Source: Bacteroidales bacterium UBA755 (GTDB lineage Bacteria; Bacteroidota; Bacteroidia; Bacteroidales; UBA932). From it: a stretch of 64,000 nt of DNA. The stretch covers positions 10,002-74,001 of the forward strand of contig DBKH01000101.1 of assembly GCA_002297815.1 (NCBI GenBank), in the 5' to 3' direction. Below, one piece after another: positions 1 through 8,336 of this stretch. A model generated the notes under the pieces. The model searched no databases, was not told the DNA's origin, and was given only the letters and a program-made list of their open reading frames with translations. The first letter of the stretch is position 1. Each line of letters begins with the position of its first letter. The position numbers and the translations under genes were made by a program.

Positions 1-62
1 GCGGCAAAAATAAGTTGACGCGGATTTGGCAGAGGTGAGGCGAGTTAATTATCAACAAAACG

Positions 63-2882
63 ATGAGCAAGAAAGAATATATCGAGATCCGGGGGGCGGA
101 GGCGCATAACCTCAAAGGGGTGAACGTGGATATTCCCAGAGGAGAATTGGTGGTCGTGACGGGACTTAGCGGCAGCGGGAAATCCTCGCTGGCGTTCGAC
201 ACTATCTACGCGGAGGGGCAGAGACGGTACATGGACACGCTCTCGACCTACGCCAAGCACTTCATGGGAGTGTTGGAAAAGCCTGAGGTTGAGAGCATCA
301 CGGGGCTGAGCCCGATCATCGCGATAGAGCAGAAGACCACGGGGAACAACCCACGCTCGACCGTTGGGACCATCACCGAGATATTCGATTTCCTGCGCCT
401 CCTTTACGCTAGGGCCTCACGGGCATATTCACCAGTCACGGGGAAAGAGATGGTCCGCTACACCGACGCGCAGATCGTGGACCTCATAATGAATGAATAT
501 AAGGGGAAGAAGTGCTACCTTCTGGCACCATTGGTTGTTGGCCGCAAGGGGCACTACCGCGAACTTTTCGACCAGCTCCGCAAACGTGGCTACACCGATG
601 TCAGGGTGGACGGGAATATCCTCCCGCTGAACGAAGTCGAGGCTCTGGACCGCTACAAGAGCCATTTCATCGAACTGGTTGTGGACAAGCTCAAGCCTTC
701 GGAAGGGGACGAGAAGCGGGTGCGGGACTCCGTGATGTCAGCCCTGAACCTTGGCAAAGGCTCGGTCGCCCTGCTGGAGTTCGGTTCGGACAAACTCCGC
801 CATTTCTCCAAGCATCTTGTCGATCCGGATTCAGGAATATCCCTACAGGAGCCAGCGCCACACTCTTTCTCATTCAACTCTCCCGAAGGCTACTGTCCTC
901 ACTGCAAAGGACTTGGAATGATAGTGGATGTGAATATGGACACGATTATCCCGGACCGTTCCGTCTCGATAGCGGACGGTGGAATAGTTCCGCTGGGGAA
1001 GATGCGCGAGACCAAGAAATATGACGTGATCCGCTCCATCGCACGGAAATACAACTTCTCCCTGTACGATCCCATCGACTCGATCCCAGACGAAGCCATC
1101 TCACACATAATCTTCGGAAGTGACGAGATGTTCAGGGTAGGAGAAGGGAATATGTCCGAGATGGTCACGTTCGACGGAATCGTGGAGGACATCGATGACA
1201 AGATCGTGTGTCCTGTCTGCCACGGAACGCGCCTGAACGAGAATGCCCTCTGCTTCAGGATTGACGGCAAGACCATCGCAGAGGTGGCCGCCATGGAGAT
1301 GACCGAGCTCAAGGCTTGGTTCGCATCCCTGCCGGGGAAGCTGAACACGAGAGAGAACAACATAGCCCGTGACATCCTCAAGGAACTCAACGAAAGGGTT
1401 CAGTTCATGCTGGACGTAGGCCTTGACTATCTGTCACTTGACCGCCCTACGGCTTCGCTTTCCGGAGGTGAGGGCCAAAGAATCAGGCTCGCTACGCAGA
1501 TTGGCTCCAAGCTCGTCAACGTGCTCTACATTCTTGACGAGCCATCCATTGGACTGCACCAAAGGGACAACAGAAAGCTGATCAATTCATTGAAGGAATT
1601 AAGGGACGAGGGCAACTCCGTGATGGTCGTGGAGCACGACTACGAGACGATGATGAACGCTGACTGGCTGGTGGATGTGGGGCCGGGAGCGGGTGAAAAA
1701 GGCGGAAGAATATGTCTGAACGCACCTCTGAAAGCTCTGATGGAATATTCACCGGATAACGGGAAAGCGCCGGTGTCGCTGGACAAGGAGACCGCCCGGC
1801 ACTGCATATTCGGAAAGTCAAAGACTCTGGATTACCTTCAGGGAAAGGATTCCATTCCGGTACCGTCCGTACGCCGCACAGGAAGCGGCAAGTTCCTCAG
1901 CATCAAGGGCGCTCGTGGAAACAACCTGAAGAACGTGTCTGTGGATTTTCCGCTGGGATGCTTCATCGGAATCAGCGGAGTAAGCGGAAGCGGAAAGTCA
2001 ACCCTCATCAACGAGACTCTGATGCCGATTCTCAAGAACAAGTTCTACAGGGCGAAGATGCGTCCTCTGGCTTATGATTCTATTGAGGGAGTCGAAAACA
2101 TCGATAAGCTGATTGAGATTGACCAGAGTCCGATCGGACGCTCGCCGAGATCCAACCCTGCGACATTCACCGGCGTGTTCAACGACATACGCAATCTGTT
2201 CGCAGACACTCCGGACGCAAAGGTGCGCGGGTTCAAGGCCGGTCGGTTCTCGTTCAACGTGGCCGGTGGCCGTTGCGAGGCCTGTAAGGGGGCCGGAATC
2301 AAGGTCATCGAGATGAACTTCCTGCCGTCTGTCAATGTGCTCTGCGATGAGTGCAGGGGAAAGAGGTACAAGGAGGACACTTTGGCAGTGCATTACAAGG
2401 GCAAGAGCATCAACGATGTGCTTGAGATGCCAATCAGTGAGGCTTACGAGTTCTTTAGGCCGATTCCTGCGATTGCCCAGAAACTGAAGGCGCTTGTGGA
2501 TGTGGGGCTTGGCTACGTGCATCTCGGTCAGTCAGCCGTGACGCTTTCCGGCGGTGAGAGTCAGCGTATGAAGCTGGCCGCTGAACTGTTCCGCAAAGCA
2601 ACCGGCAACACCTTGTACATCCTGGACGAGCCGACGACCGGACTTCATTTCGAGGACATCAAGGTGCTGCTTAACGTGCTGCAACAACTTGTCGATCAGG
2701 GCAACACGGTCATCATCATCGAGCACAATCTGGATGTCTTGAAGAGCGTGGATTATCTCTTCGACCTCGGTCCAGACGGTGGTCGCAGAGGTGGCCAGAT
2801 CGTCGCCCAAGGCACCCCCGAAGACCTCGCCCGAAATCCATCCTCCGTCACTGGGCCGTTCCTCAAGGAGATTCTCGGCTAG
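63..2882 (+). CDS. uvrA: UvrA excinuclease ABC subunit A (939 aa)
   Basis: DNA-damage recognition ATPase of nucleotide excision repair; it loads UvrB at lesions in the cytoplasm. Two ABC modules are visible: Walker A GLSGSGKS near residues 34-41 and a second SGVSGSGKS near 640, with signatures LSGGEGQR (~477) and LSGGESQR (~830). The C-terminal zinc finger is intact (C738/C741 and C761/C764). In the N-terminal half C278-P-H-C281 and C383-P-V-C386 are present, but the Cys pair that normally precedes the first by about 25 residues is replaced by V-D-P-D-S-G (~252-257). Length is typical. The gene stands alone, followed within 20 bp by a palindromic element. The start is the first ATG of the frame; no Shine-Dalgarno is seen, as is normal in this phylum. 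Bacteroidota often carry two UvrA paralogues; which one this is cannot be told from the window. Confidence 0.96.
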   Translation: MSKKEYIEIRGAEAHNLKGVNVDIPRGELVVVTGLSGSGKSSLAFDTIYAEGQRRYMDTLSTYAKHFMGVLEKPEVESITGLSPIIAIEQKTTGNNPRSTVGTITEIFDFLRLLYARASRAYSPVTGKEMVRYTDAQIVDLIMNEYKGKKCYLLAPLVVGRKGHYRELFDQLRKRGYTDVRVDGNILPLNEVEALDRYKSHFIELVVDKLKPSEGDEKRVRDSVMSALNLGKGSVALLEFGSDKLRHFSKHLVDPDSGISLQEPAPHSFSFNSPEGYCPHCKGLGMIVDVNMDTIIPDRSVSIADGGIVPLGKMRETKKYDVIRSIARKYNFSLYDPIDSIPDEAISHIIFGSDEMFRVGEGNMSEMVTFDGIVEDIDDKIVCPVCHGTRLNENALCFRIDGKTIAEVAAMEMTELKAWFASLPGKLNTRENNIARDILKELNERVQFMLDVGLDYLSLDRPTASLSGGEGQRIRLATQIGSKLVNVLYILDEPSIGLHQRDNRKLINSLKELRDEGNSVMVVEHDYETMMNADWLVDVGPGAGEKGGRICLNAPLKALMEYSPDNGKAPVSLDKETARHCIFGKSKTLDYLQGKDSIPVPSVRRTGSGKFLSIKGARGNNLKNVSVDFPLGCFIGISGVSGSGKSTLINETLMPILKNKFYRAKMRPLAYDSIEGVENIDKLIEIDQSPIGRSPRSNPATFTGVFNDIRNLFADTPDAKVRGFKAGRFSFNVAGGRCEACKGAGIKVIEMNFLPSVNVLCDECRGKRYKEDTLAVHYKGKSINDVLEMPISEAYEFFRPIPAIAQKLKALVDVGLGYVHLGQSAVTLSGGESQRMKLAAELFRKATGNTLYILDEPTTGLHFEDIKVLLNVLQQLVDQGNTVIIIEHNLDVLKSVDYLFDLGPDGGRRGGQIVAQGTPEDLARNPSSVTGPFLKEILG

Positions 2883-2904
2883 GAAAAGTGTAGATTTGCA
2901 TTGC
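2883..2904 (+). repeat. Short direct repeat, copy 1 (GAAAAGTGTAGAT motif)
   Basis: Starts immediately after the uvrA stop. The motif GAAAAGTGTAGATTTGC is found again at 3389 and 3422, all in the same orientation. It looks like a repeat from an insertion-sequence end, but no transposase is nearby. Confidence 0.55.
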
Positions 2905-3128
2905 TAGGAGGCCATGGCGGCCTACGCGCTACGCGCGCCCTATCCGGGTGAAGGGCCGCCATGGCCTCCTAGCAACACCAACGCGCAAGCAAAAGTATTT
3001 ACTTCATTAATTATCAATACGTGGCAAGTAATGTGCTTATTTCTACATAGTTAGCACTTCGCCTTTGGTTCAAACCACCTAAGACAAGCCGCTAAAATAT
3101 TCATTTTCAATAGTTTATAAATCACGCC
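2901..3128. repeat. F1 branched palindromic element, copy 1
   Basis: A perfect 22-bp inverted repeat (2901-2922 with 2954-2975) encloses two smaller hairpins: CGCGC-TAC-GCGCG and CCC-TATCC-GGG. A 3' tail of about 150 bp follows, containing CATTAATTATCA and ending near TTTATAAATCAC; it resembles the tails of copies 2 and 3 but is shorter in the middle. The variable arm base pair is C-G here, G-C in copy 2 and A-T in copy 3. Confidence 0.8.
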
Positions 3129-3176
3129 CTATATTCCCGTCCTCTTTGTGGAGGTCGGACAGCAGTAAAGCGAATC

Positions 3177-3216
3177 AAAAAAAAAGACTTCCGACTGTGT
3201 TCAGCCGGAAGTCTTG
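3177..3216 (-). terminator. Intrinsic terminator of a lost minus-strand gene
   Basis: On the minus strand a stem of about 14 bp (AAGACTTCCGGCTG with CAGTCGGAAGTCTT) is followed by a run of nine T. It lies 27 bp after the stop codon of the gene remnant at 3243 and shows that a real transcription unit once ended here. Confidence 0.75.
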
Positions 3217-3242
3217 TAATTTAATGAGTGTGATGAAGTTCG

Positions 3243-3357
3243 CTATTCAGTATATGCTGTGCCGCCATTGATAGTCGCACCTTCTTCATGGGCAACTTTA
3301 TAATCAGCTACGCCAGAAGCTAACTGATTATTAACAAAATTCACTGTATTTATGATA
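3243..3357 (-). pseudogene. 3' remnant of an unidentified gene
   Basis: The minus strand reads about 38 residues without a stop, ending V-A-D-Y-K-V-A-H-E-E-G-A-T-I-N-G-G-T-A-Y-T-E and then TAG, with a proper intrinsic terminator 27 bp further on. Two codons upstream of the open stretch there is an in-frame TGA and no start codon, so only the C-terminal tail survives. Coding-like codon choice and the terminator argue that it is a decayed gene end rather than chance. The family is not recognised. It sits between F1 copy 1 and the GAAAAGTGT direct repeats, so insertion or deletion events at those repeats may have removed the rest. Confidence 0.5.
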
Positions 3358-3388
3358 ACTCAGAAGAAATGAAAGGCACAACTTAACC

Positions 3389-3462
3389 GAAAAGTGTAGA
3401 TTGGCGTTGCGAAATTTCATGGAAAAGTGTAGATATGCGTTGCGGAAATTTATAGAAAAGTG
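3389..3462 (+). repeat. Direct repeats GAAAAGTGTAGAT, copies 2 and 3 plus a partial fourth
   Basis: GAAAAGTGTAGAT-TGGCGTTGCG at 3389 and GAAAAGTGTAGAT-ATGCGTTGCGG at 3422 are spaced by 33 bp. A truncated GAAAAGTGTTA follows at 3454. Together with the copy at 2883 they bracket F1 copy 1 and the gene remnant. Multiple end repeats of this kind occur at the termini of some IS families (for example IS21), but that identity is a guess. Confidence 0.55.
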
Positions 3463-3660
3463 TTAATGAGATGTTATATAGGAAGATAGGGAGTCAAATA
3501 GAGGATCAAGTCCAACAGTATGTGTTTAAGCATATATCTTTGATAGCCTGTACAGGAATATACTTAATATCTGGAACTCCTCTGAGTTGTGCCGGAAAGA
3601 CTTCTTAAGAAGCATTGAGTTGCCGGAGGCTGCCACAGGACTGTATTCGTCAGGAGCCCA

Positions 3661-3948
3661 GTTGCTTGGAGGGCATGGCGGCCTACGCGCTTCGCGCGCC
3701 CTATCCGGGTAAAGGGCCGCCATGCCTTCCAAGCAGCAGGGCCAACGCAAGGTAAAGCATTGTCTGATCCTTCATTTTCATAGGAATTAATGTCTCCCAC
3801 TCTATGCCTAAACGCAACACGTTCTGTGTCAACGAGTGGTAAAAAATGCATTAATTATCATATAGTTAACGCTTCGACTTGAGTATCCGCAAAAGACTAG
3901 TAGTTAAACTATTTATTAATAATGATTTATAAATCACGCCAAGAAGGC
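3661..3948. repeat. F1 branched palindromic element, copy 2
   Basis: Inverted repeat arms at 3662-3683 and 3715-3736 match except for one G.T wobble and one terminal mismatch. They enclose the core hairpins CGCGC-TTC-GCGCG and CCC-TATCC-GGG. The roughly 200-bp tail (GCCAACGCAAGGTAAA onward, to TTTATAAATCACGCC) aligns along its whole length with copy 3 at 18464-18666. A minus-strand reading frame through the element is open in both copies, but substitutions between them are mainly non-synonymous, so it is not called as a gene. Confidence 0.85.
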
Positions 3949-4645
3949 CTTTCTGCTTGTGGCTAGACATTGAGCCGCATCATCAACCTCCGGTCAGGAA
4001 ACAGACTAAAAGTTGAGAGATAGGACGACAATATTGCCGCGAAGTGCCGTCGAACTCCTCCATTTGTCGGTTTTGAACGACATTATAGTCTAAGAATGCC
4101 GTCCATCCCCTCCGGCACCGGAATGCCAACCTGTATTATTGTACCTTACGGTCACACGTAAGGGTTCAAGCGGAGACGAGTCCTAATAGCGGTCCACCCG
4201 TGCTGATGTCGGTGCTGATTTACGGAACGCCTTCACGTTAAAACCTATCCGAAGCACCTGAAAGACTCGTTCCCATGAAAATCCGATTCCTTTGCCCTTA
4301 GTTTTACAGCCCAGCATAGATTTCACAGGTCCTGATTCGACATGTGACTGGAAGCCTTTTGTAAGAGTCTCACCTTCTATAATCACTCAGCGCTGTTTGT
4401 CCAGTGAATTGCGCTCTGGCCGGACAAAGTGCTTGATTTCTGCATTTTGTCCGGCCAACAAGGCTTTCACCGGACAAAATATTAAATCAACCGGTGACAT
4501 GCCATCAGCAAATTACCTCATTAACTGTCAGCGTTGACTTTGATGTTGGCGCGAGAAATTAATCAGCAAGATCGTCTCCTTTCTTTTACTCAGGGTTTTG
4601 GACTAGACATGAAAAAAGAAATGTCATCAGGTTTCGTGGAACAAG
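3949..4645. other. Gene-free stretch with TTTGTCC/GGACAAA sites
   Basis: No convincing gene was found on either strand. Four TTTGTCC-type sites alternate in orientation around 4397, 4415, 4449 and 4472. Two of them form an 11-bp perfect inverted repeat (GGCCGGACAAA / TTTGTCCGGCC, about 4413-4459). A short minus-strand frame (about 4183-4386) has plausible codons but no recognisable family. The region reads as decayed mobile or accessory DNA. Confidence 0.4.
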
Positions 4646-4687
4646 ACGCACCCTCCTTCAACCCAAGACGGGAGGAGGAGGGTGCGT
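4646..4687 (-). terminator. Terminator-like hairpin downstream of the ROK/MFS operon
   Basis: A 12-bp perfect stem (ACGCACCCTCCT with AGGAGGGTGCGT) lies about 40 bp after the stop of the minus-strand ROK kinase. There is no strong T-run, so it may act as a 3' stabilising hairpin as much as a terminator. Confidence 0.55.
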
Positions 4688-4725
4688 TAGCATATTCATT
4701 TACAAAAGCTTTCGTTCTGAGACAT

Positions 4726-5685
4726 CTATCGCTCCCAGGCCAGGGCGGAGGCTCCGAGGATGGCAGCATCGGACTCTTTGAGCTGGGAATAGACTAGCTG
4801 GACCTTATTCTTCCAAAGAGAGAGAACATTGTCGTTCATCGAACGGAGGATCGGTTCGGTGAGGAACTCCTTGCTTCTCGCGAGGCCTCCGAAGAGGACT
4901 ATTGCCTCAGGTGCGGAGAACGCGATGAAGTCAGCGAAAGCTTGGCCGAGGAGTGTGCCGGTATATTCAAAGATCTTGATTGCAAGGGCATCGCCTTCCT
5001 TCGCGGCCTCATAGACATCCTTCGACGTGATGTTGTCAAGGCTGCGGAGAGATGATGGTTCATTGCTCATGTCCAGCCACTCGCGGGCGGTTCTGGCGAC
5101 TCCGATGGCAGAGCAGTAGGTCTCCAGGCATCCGTTTCTACCGCAGTTGCAGTGGCGGCCATTGTGACGTACAATCGTGGTGTGACCAAGTTCGCCAGCG
5201 AACCCATCGTGGCCATAAACCATCTCACCATTGATGACGATTCCGCTTCCTACACCGGTGCCGAGGGTGATCATGATGAAATTTTTCATTCCTCTTGCGG
5301 CACCGTAGGTCATTTCACCCATCGCAGCAGCGTTGGCATCATTGGTGAGGGTCACAGGGATTCCTCCCATCGCCTCGGAGAGCATTGCAGCGAAAGGTAT
5401 GGCACCTGCGCGACCCCAAGAAAGGTTCACGGCATTCTCTACCTCACCTGTGTAGTAGTTGGCGTTAGGCGCTCCGACTCCAATTCCACGAATTTGGCCT
5501 TCGGCATTCGCATCGGTTATGATTTTCTTCAAGGCTGCTGCAAGCTCCTCGATATAAGGTTCTACATCGGTGAAATTGTCCGAACGAATCACCGTCTGCG
5601 CCAGCACTGTGCCGCGAGCGTCAACCACTCCGCATTTGGTGGTCTGCCCACCTACATCTATTCCTATTACTAATGTCTGTTCCAT
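4726..5685 (-). CDS. ROK family sugar kinase (probable glucokinase)
   Basis: Cytoplasmic ATP-dependent sugar kinase, 319 aa. The N-terminal phosphate loop is DVGGQTTK (residues ~10-17). NDANAAAMGE (~115-124) carries the catalytic Asp region and LGTGVGSGIV (~141) follows. The ROK zinc site ELGHTT (~165-170) and C-N-C-G-R-N-G-C (~179-186) are complete. Length is normal for Bacteroidota glucokinases; ROK kinases for N-acetylmannosamine or fructose cannot be excluded from motifs alone. It lies 53 bp downstream of an FHS-type sugar permease in the same orientation, which suggests transport plus phosphorylation of a hexose. The start is preceded by 'aatattATG', a context seen at many starts in this window. 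Confidence 0.88.
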   Translation of the reverse strand: MEQTLVIGIDVGGQTTKCGVVDARGTVLAQTVIRSDNFTDVEPYIEELAAALKKIITDANAEGQIRGIGVGAPNANYYTGEVENAVNLSWGRAGAIPFAAMLSEAMGGIPVTLTNDANAAAMGEMTYGAARGMKNFIMITLGTGVGSGIVINGEMVYGHDGFAGELGHTTIVRHNGRHCNCGRNGCLETYCSAIGVARTAREWLDMSNEPSSLRSLDNITSKDVYEAAKEGDALAIKIFEYTGTLLGQAFADFIAFSAPEAIVLFGGLARSKEFLTEPILRSMNDNVLSLWKNKVQLVYSQLKESDAAILGASALAWER

Positions 5686-5738
5686 AATATTTTATGATTA
5701 GTCCCGGTAGATTATGTTTTACCGGGACTGATTATCAA

Positions 5739-7025
5739 TTAAGCGGTCTTTTTTACTTTAGAACCGAAGAGGGCGTACCAGAGAATGTAGGCAACAGCAA
5801 TGATAACAACAACATAGCTCATAAGGTAGCCTGAGAAATCAGCGACTGCGCCCTGGATGAGAGGTAAAATTCCACCACCGCAAACCATCACCATGAACAG
5901 ACCAGAAGCGATTGAGGTGTACTTACCAAGTCCCTCAACAGCGAGGTTGAAGATCGCGCCCCACATGACTGATGTGCAGAGACCACAGAGGATGAAGAAC
6001 ATAACTCCGATAGGAATCTCAGCAAGTGAGAACGAAAGCTGCGAGGTGATTGCAGGGAACTTGACGGTTGTCGTGTCGCCAAGTATCATTCCAAGGAGAA
6101 GGAATACGATAGCGACAGTTCCGACAAAGGCAACCATGGCGCGGCTAGAGACCTTGCCACCCACGGAAGCGCCTACAAGACGGCCTACGAGCATCAGGAA
6201 CCAGTACATTCCCACGATGGTTCCGGCCACCGCAGCACTGATGCCAAGTTCTGGTGTCATTGTCATATACAGATTGACGAAATTAGGAATTCCGACCTCG
6301 ACTCCGACATACAAGAAGATCGCGATGATTCCAAGAACGAAGTGTCTGAACGACAGGGCACCTTTAACATTCTCACTGAGGGAGAGTTTGCTGGAGTCAC
6401 CGGATACGGCCGTGGCCTCGTGTTCAGGTTCAGGAATCTTAGACACCGCGATGATGAGAAACGCAAGCGCGAAGATACCCATGGCAATGAAAAGCGCCGG
6501 GTTTGCGTCTGAAATCTGAGTGTCATTGGCCACGTCACCGATGAGGTATCCTACAAGGACCGGTACAATAGTGGCGCTTAGCGAATTGCAAGAGCCGCCC
6601 CACTGAATGAGCTGGTTGCCTCTGTTGCCACCTCCGCCAAGGGTGTTGAGCATAGGGTTGACAACCGTGTTGAGCATACACATCGAGAAACCGGAAACGA
6701 ATGCACCGAGAATATAGACAGCGAAACTGCCGGCGACTCCTGAGAGGAATGTGATGCCGACTCCGATGAAACCTACGGTCACGGCCGCAAGAGCGGTGAA
6801 CTTGTAGCCTTTCTTGGACAGAATCATGCCGGCTGGCAGACCCATGAACGCATAGGCGATGAAGTTGGCGGCATTACCCAGCTGGGACATGAAGTTTGAC
6901 GCTGCAAACTGCTGCTTTACAATGACTCCGAACGGATTTTGGAATCCAGTCACAAAGGAGATCATCGCAAACAGGAAGAACATGATCACAATAGCGAAAA
7001 TGTTACCTTGTTGTTTTTTTTCCAT
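5739..7025 (-). CDS. FHS-type sugar MFS transporter (fucose/glucose-galactose permease family)
   Basis: Inner-membrane proton-sugar symporter of the major facilitator superfamily, 428 aa with about 12 hydrophobic segments. The N-terminus (SFVTGFQNPFGVIVKQQF, ~24-41) and the segment PMLNTLGGGGNRGNQLIQ (~128-145) are typical of the FucP/GluP branch; the latter corresponds to the conserved loop before TM5. It is probably cotranscribed with the downstream ROK kinase. A promoter -7 box, TAAATTTG, lies on the minus strand at 7073-7080, divergent from the aldolase locus at 7182. The substrate cannot be fixed: adjacency to a ROK kinase suggests a neutral hexose, while the class II aldolases across the divergent promoter would suit a deoxyhexose or polyol pathway. 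Confidence 0.88.
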   Translation of the reverse strand: MEKKQQGNIFAIVIMFFLFAMISFVTGFQNPFGVIVKQQFAASNFMSQLGNAANFIAYAFMGLPAGMILSKKGYKFTALAAVTVGFIGVGITFLSGVAGSFAVYILGAFVSGFSMCMLNTVVNPMLNTLGGGGNRGNQLIQWGGSCNSLSATIVPVLVGYLIGDVANDTQISDANPALFIAMGIFALAFLIIAVSKIPEPEHEATAVSGDSSKLSLSENVKGALSFRHFVLGIIAIFLYVGVEVGIPNFVNLYMTMTPELGISAAVAGTIVGMYWFLMLVGRLVGASVGGKVSSRAMVAFVGTVAIVFLLLGMILGDTTTVKFPAITSQLSFSLAEIPIGVMFFILCGLCTSVMWGAIFNLAVEGLGKYTSIASGLFMVMVCGGGILPLIQGAVADFSGYLMSYVVVIIAVAYILWYALFGSKVKKTA

Positions 7026-7072
7026 TTGTAAGATGTTTTATGTTATCGAAAATAATTTCGTGGCATATTCCA

Positions 7073-7080
7073 CAAATTTA
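7073..7080 (-). promoter_or_regulatory. Bacteroidota -7 box upstream of the sugar permease
   Basis: Minus-strand TAAATTTG matches the TANNTTTG consensus 48 bp upstream of the permease start. A clean TTTG at -33 is not seen at the usual spacing, so confidence is moderate. Confidence 0.45.
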
Positions 7081-7154
7081 GCAAATTAATTTCAAATTTG
7101 ACCGAATGGCTTTAAAAATCCATTCATCGGAATGGCCTTTAATAAGATTATTGC

Positions 7155-7162
7155 TAAATTTG
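7155..7162 (+). promoter_or_regulatory. Bacteroidota -7 box upstream of the PHP gene
   Basis: TAAATTTG fits TANNTTTG. Transcription would begin near 7168, which rules out the TTG at 7167 as a start and favours ATG 7176 or 7182. The -33 element is poor. Confidence 0.45.
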
Positions 7163-7181
7163 AGAATTGATATTCATGAAT

Positions 7182-8291
7182 ATGAAAACCTTAATTGACG
7201 TTAATGCACATCTGCACACACCGTACTCGTTCAGTGCCTTCAAAGACGTGAGGCAGGCTCTTGACATGGCAGCAGCCGAAGGGGTCGGAGTGGTGGGAAT
7301 CAACGACTTCTACAGTCTGGACGGCTATAGGGAATGGAATGACGAATGCGCTGCAAGGCATCTTTACCCTCTTTTCAACATCGAGTTCATCTCTCTCAAT
7401 AGCGAAGACCAGGCGGCAGGGCTGAGGGTCAACGACCCGAACAACCCAGGACGCACCTACCTTAGCGGAAAAGGGTTGGTTTACCCAGTGATTCTCAGCG
7501 GGAAAGAGGCTCAGATGCTTACCGATGTGAGGGCTGAGTCAAACGCGCAGGTCGAGAGAATGTGCGCAAAACTCAACGCCCATCTGAATGCGGTCAAGGC
7601 GGGGCTCAACATTGATTTCGGACAGGTTGTCAAGGATCTTACGAGAGGAGCCGTTCGTGAGCGACACCTTGCGAAAGCCCTTAGGATGGCCGTTGACTCA
7701 AAGGCTGACGCGATTGAGGACAGGCTTGCTCTCTACGAAAGAATTTTCGAAGGGCAACCGTTGAAATCCGCTCCGGACAACGAGGCAACGGTGGAGAACG
7801 AGATCAGAAGCAAGCTGCTCAAGGCCGGAGGCGCGGCTTTCGTGCCGGAGGATCCGAAGGCGTTCCTGCCGATGGAGACTGTCTGTCAGATCATTAAGGC
7901 AGCGGGCGGAATCCCGACATACCCGTTCCTTGCGGATGATGCCAAGGGCAATTTCACAGACTTCGAGGGTGATCTCCAGAAAGCAGCTGACACGCTGAAA
8001 AAGCGTGGGATCAAATCGGTGGAATTCATCACGACACGCAACACGACTGCCGTGCTTGAGGAATATTCAGGCTACCTCCATGACGAAGGATTCATCGTCA
8101 CTTTCGGTTCGGAGCACAACACCCCGGCGCTGGAGCCTATCCGTCTGCGCACACGCGACAACGCTGAAGGCTTAAGCGGGAAACTGCGCGAGACCAACTA
8201 CCGCGGAGCCTGCGCGGTCGCTGCCCATCAGGCGGGACTTGACTCCATCGAGGCGGGAGACGAACTGATCCGCAAGACATTAGGAATTTAG
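7182..8291 (+). CDS. PHP-domain protein (putative metal-dependent phosphoesterase)
   Basis: About 369 aa, cytoplasmic. The N-terminus carries the PHP motif I (N-A-H-L-H-T-P-Y-S-F-S), whose two His bind metal in histidinol-phosphatase-type phosphoesterases. G-I-N-D-F-Y-S (~40) is the equivalent of motif II, and F-G-S-E-H-N-T-P-A-L-E near residue 310 resembles the late metal-binding motif. A precise reaction cannot be assigned. It is the first gene of a three-gene locus (46-bp gap to the aldolase-dehydrogenase fusion, then the double aldolase), so a role in dephosphorylating or hydrolysing a sugar-phosphate intermediate is plausible but inferred. ATG 7182 was chosen because it has the 'gaatATGAAA' context common here; ATG 7176 is two codons longer and equally possible. 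Confidence 0.8.
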   Translation: MKTLIDVNAHLHTPYSFSAFKDVRQALDMAAAEGVGVVGINDFYSLDGYREWNDECAARHLYPLFNIEFISLNSEDQAAGLRVNDPNNPGRTYLSGKGLVYPVILSGKEAQMLTDVRAESNAQVERMCAKLNAHLNAVKAGLNIDFGQVVKDLTRGAVRERHLAKALRMAVDSKADAIEDRLALYERIFEGQPLKSAPDNEATVENEIRSKLLKAGGAAFVPEDPKAFLPMETVCQIIKAAGGIPTYPFLADDAKGNFTDFEGDLQKAADTLKKRGIKSVEFITTRNTTAVLEEYSGYLHDEGFIVTFGSEHNTPALEPIRLRTRDNAEGLSGKLRETNYRGACAVAAHQAGLDSIEAGDELIRKTLGI

Positions 8292-8336
8292 GAATATGCC
8301 GGTTCGGCAAACAGAACACATAACTAAGACACGAAT

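Noticed and set aside
3564..3851. Minus-strand open frame through F1 copy 2, conserved in translation with the frame at 18315-18569 in copy 3 (shared R-P-F-T-R-I-G-R-A-K-R-V-G-R-H)
   Set aside because: The frame survives a 3-nt indel, but outside the palindrome most substitutions change the amino acid, the identical part is just the palindrome core, and copy 1 has no such frame. Palindrome constraint explains the conservation better than coding.
4183..4386. Short minus-strand frame that could be a transposase or integrase fragment
   Set aside because: Only a GTG start, 67 codons, no recognisable motif and no terminal repeats around it; not supported as a gene.
2883..4645. Possible CRISPR array, because of several short repeats
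   Set aside because: Repeats are few, irregularly spaced and flank unequal sequence; no cas gene is near.
4292..4797. Plus-strand frames in the spacer before the ROK kinase
   Set aside because: They overlap a terminator hairpin and the ROK gene, lack start context and resemble no family.
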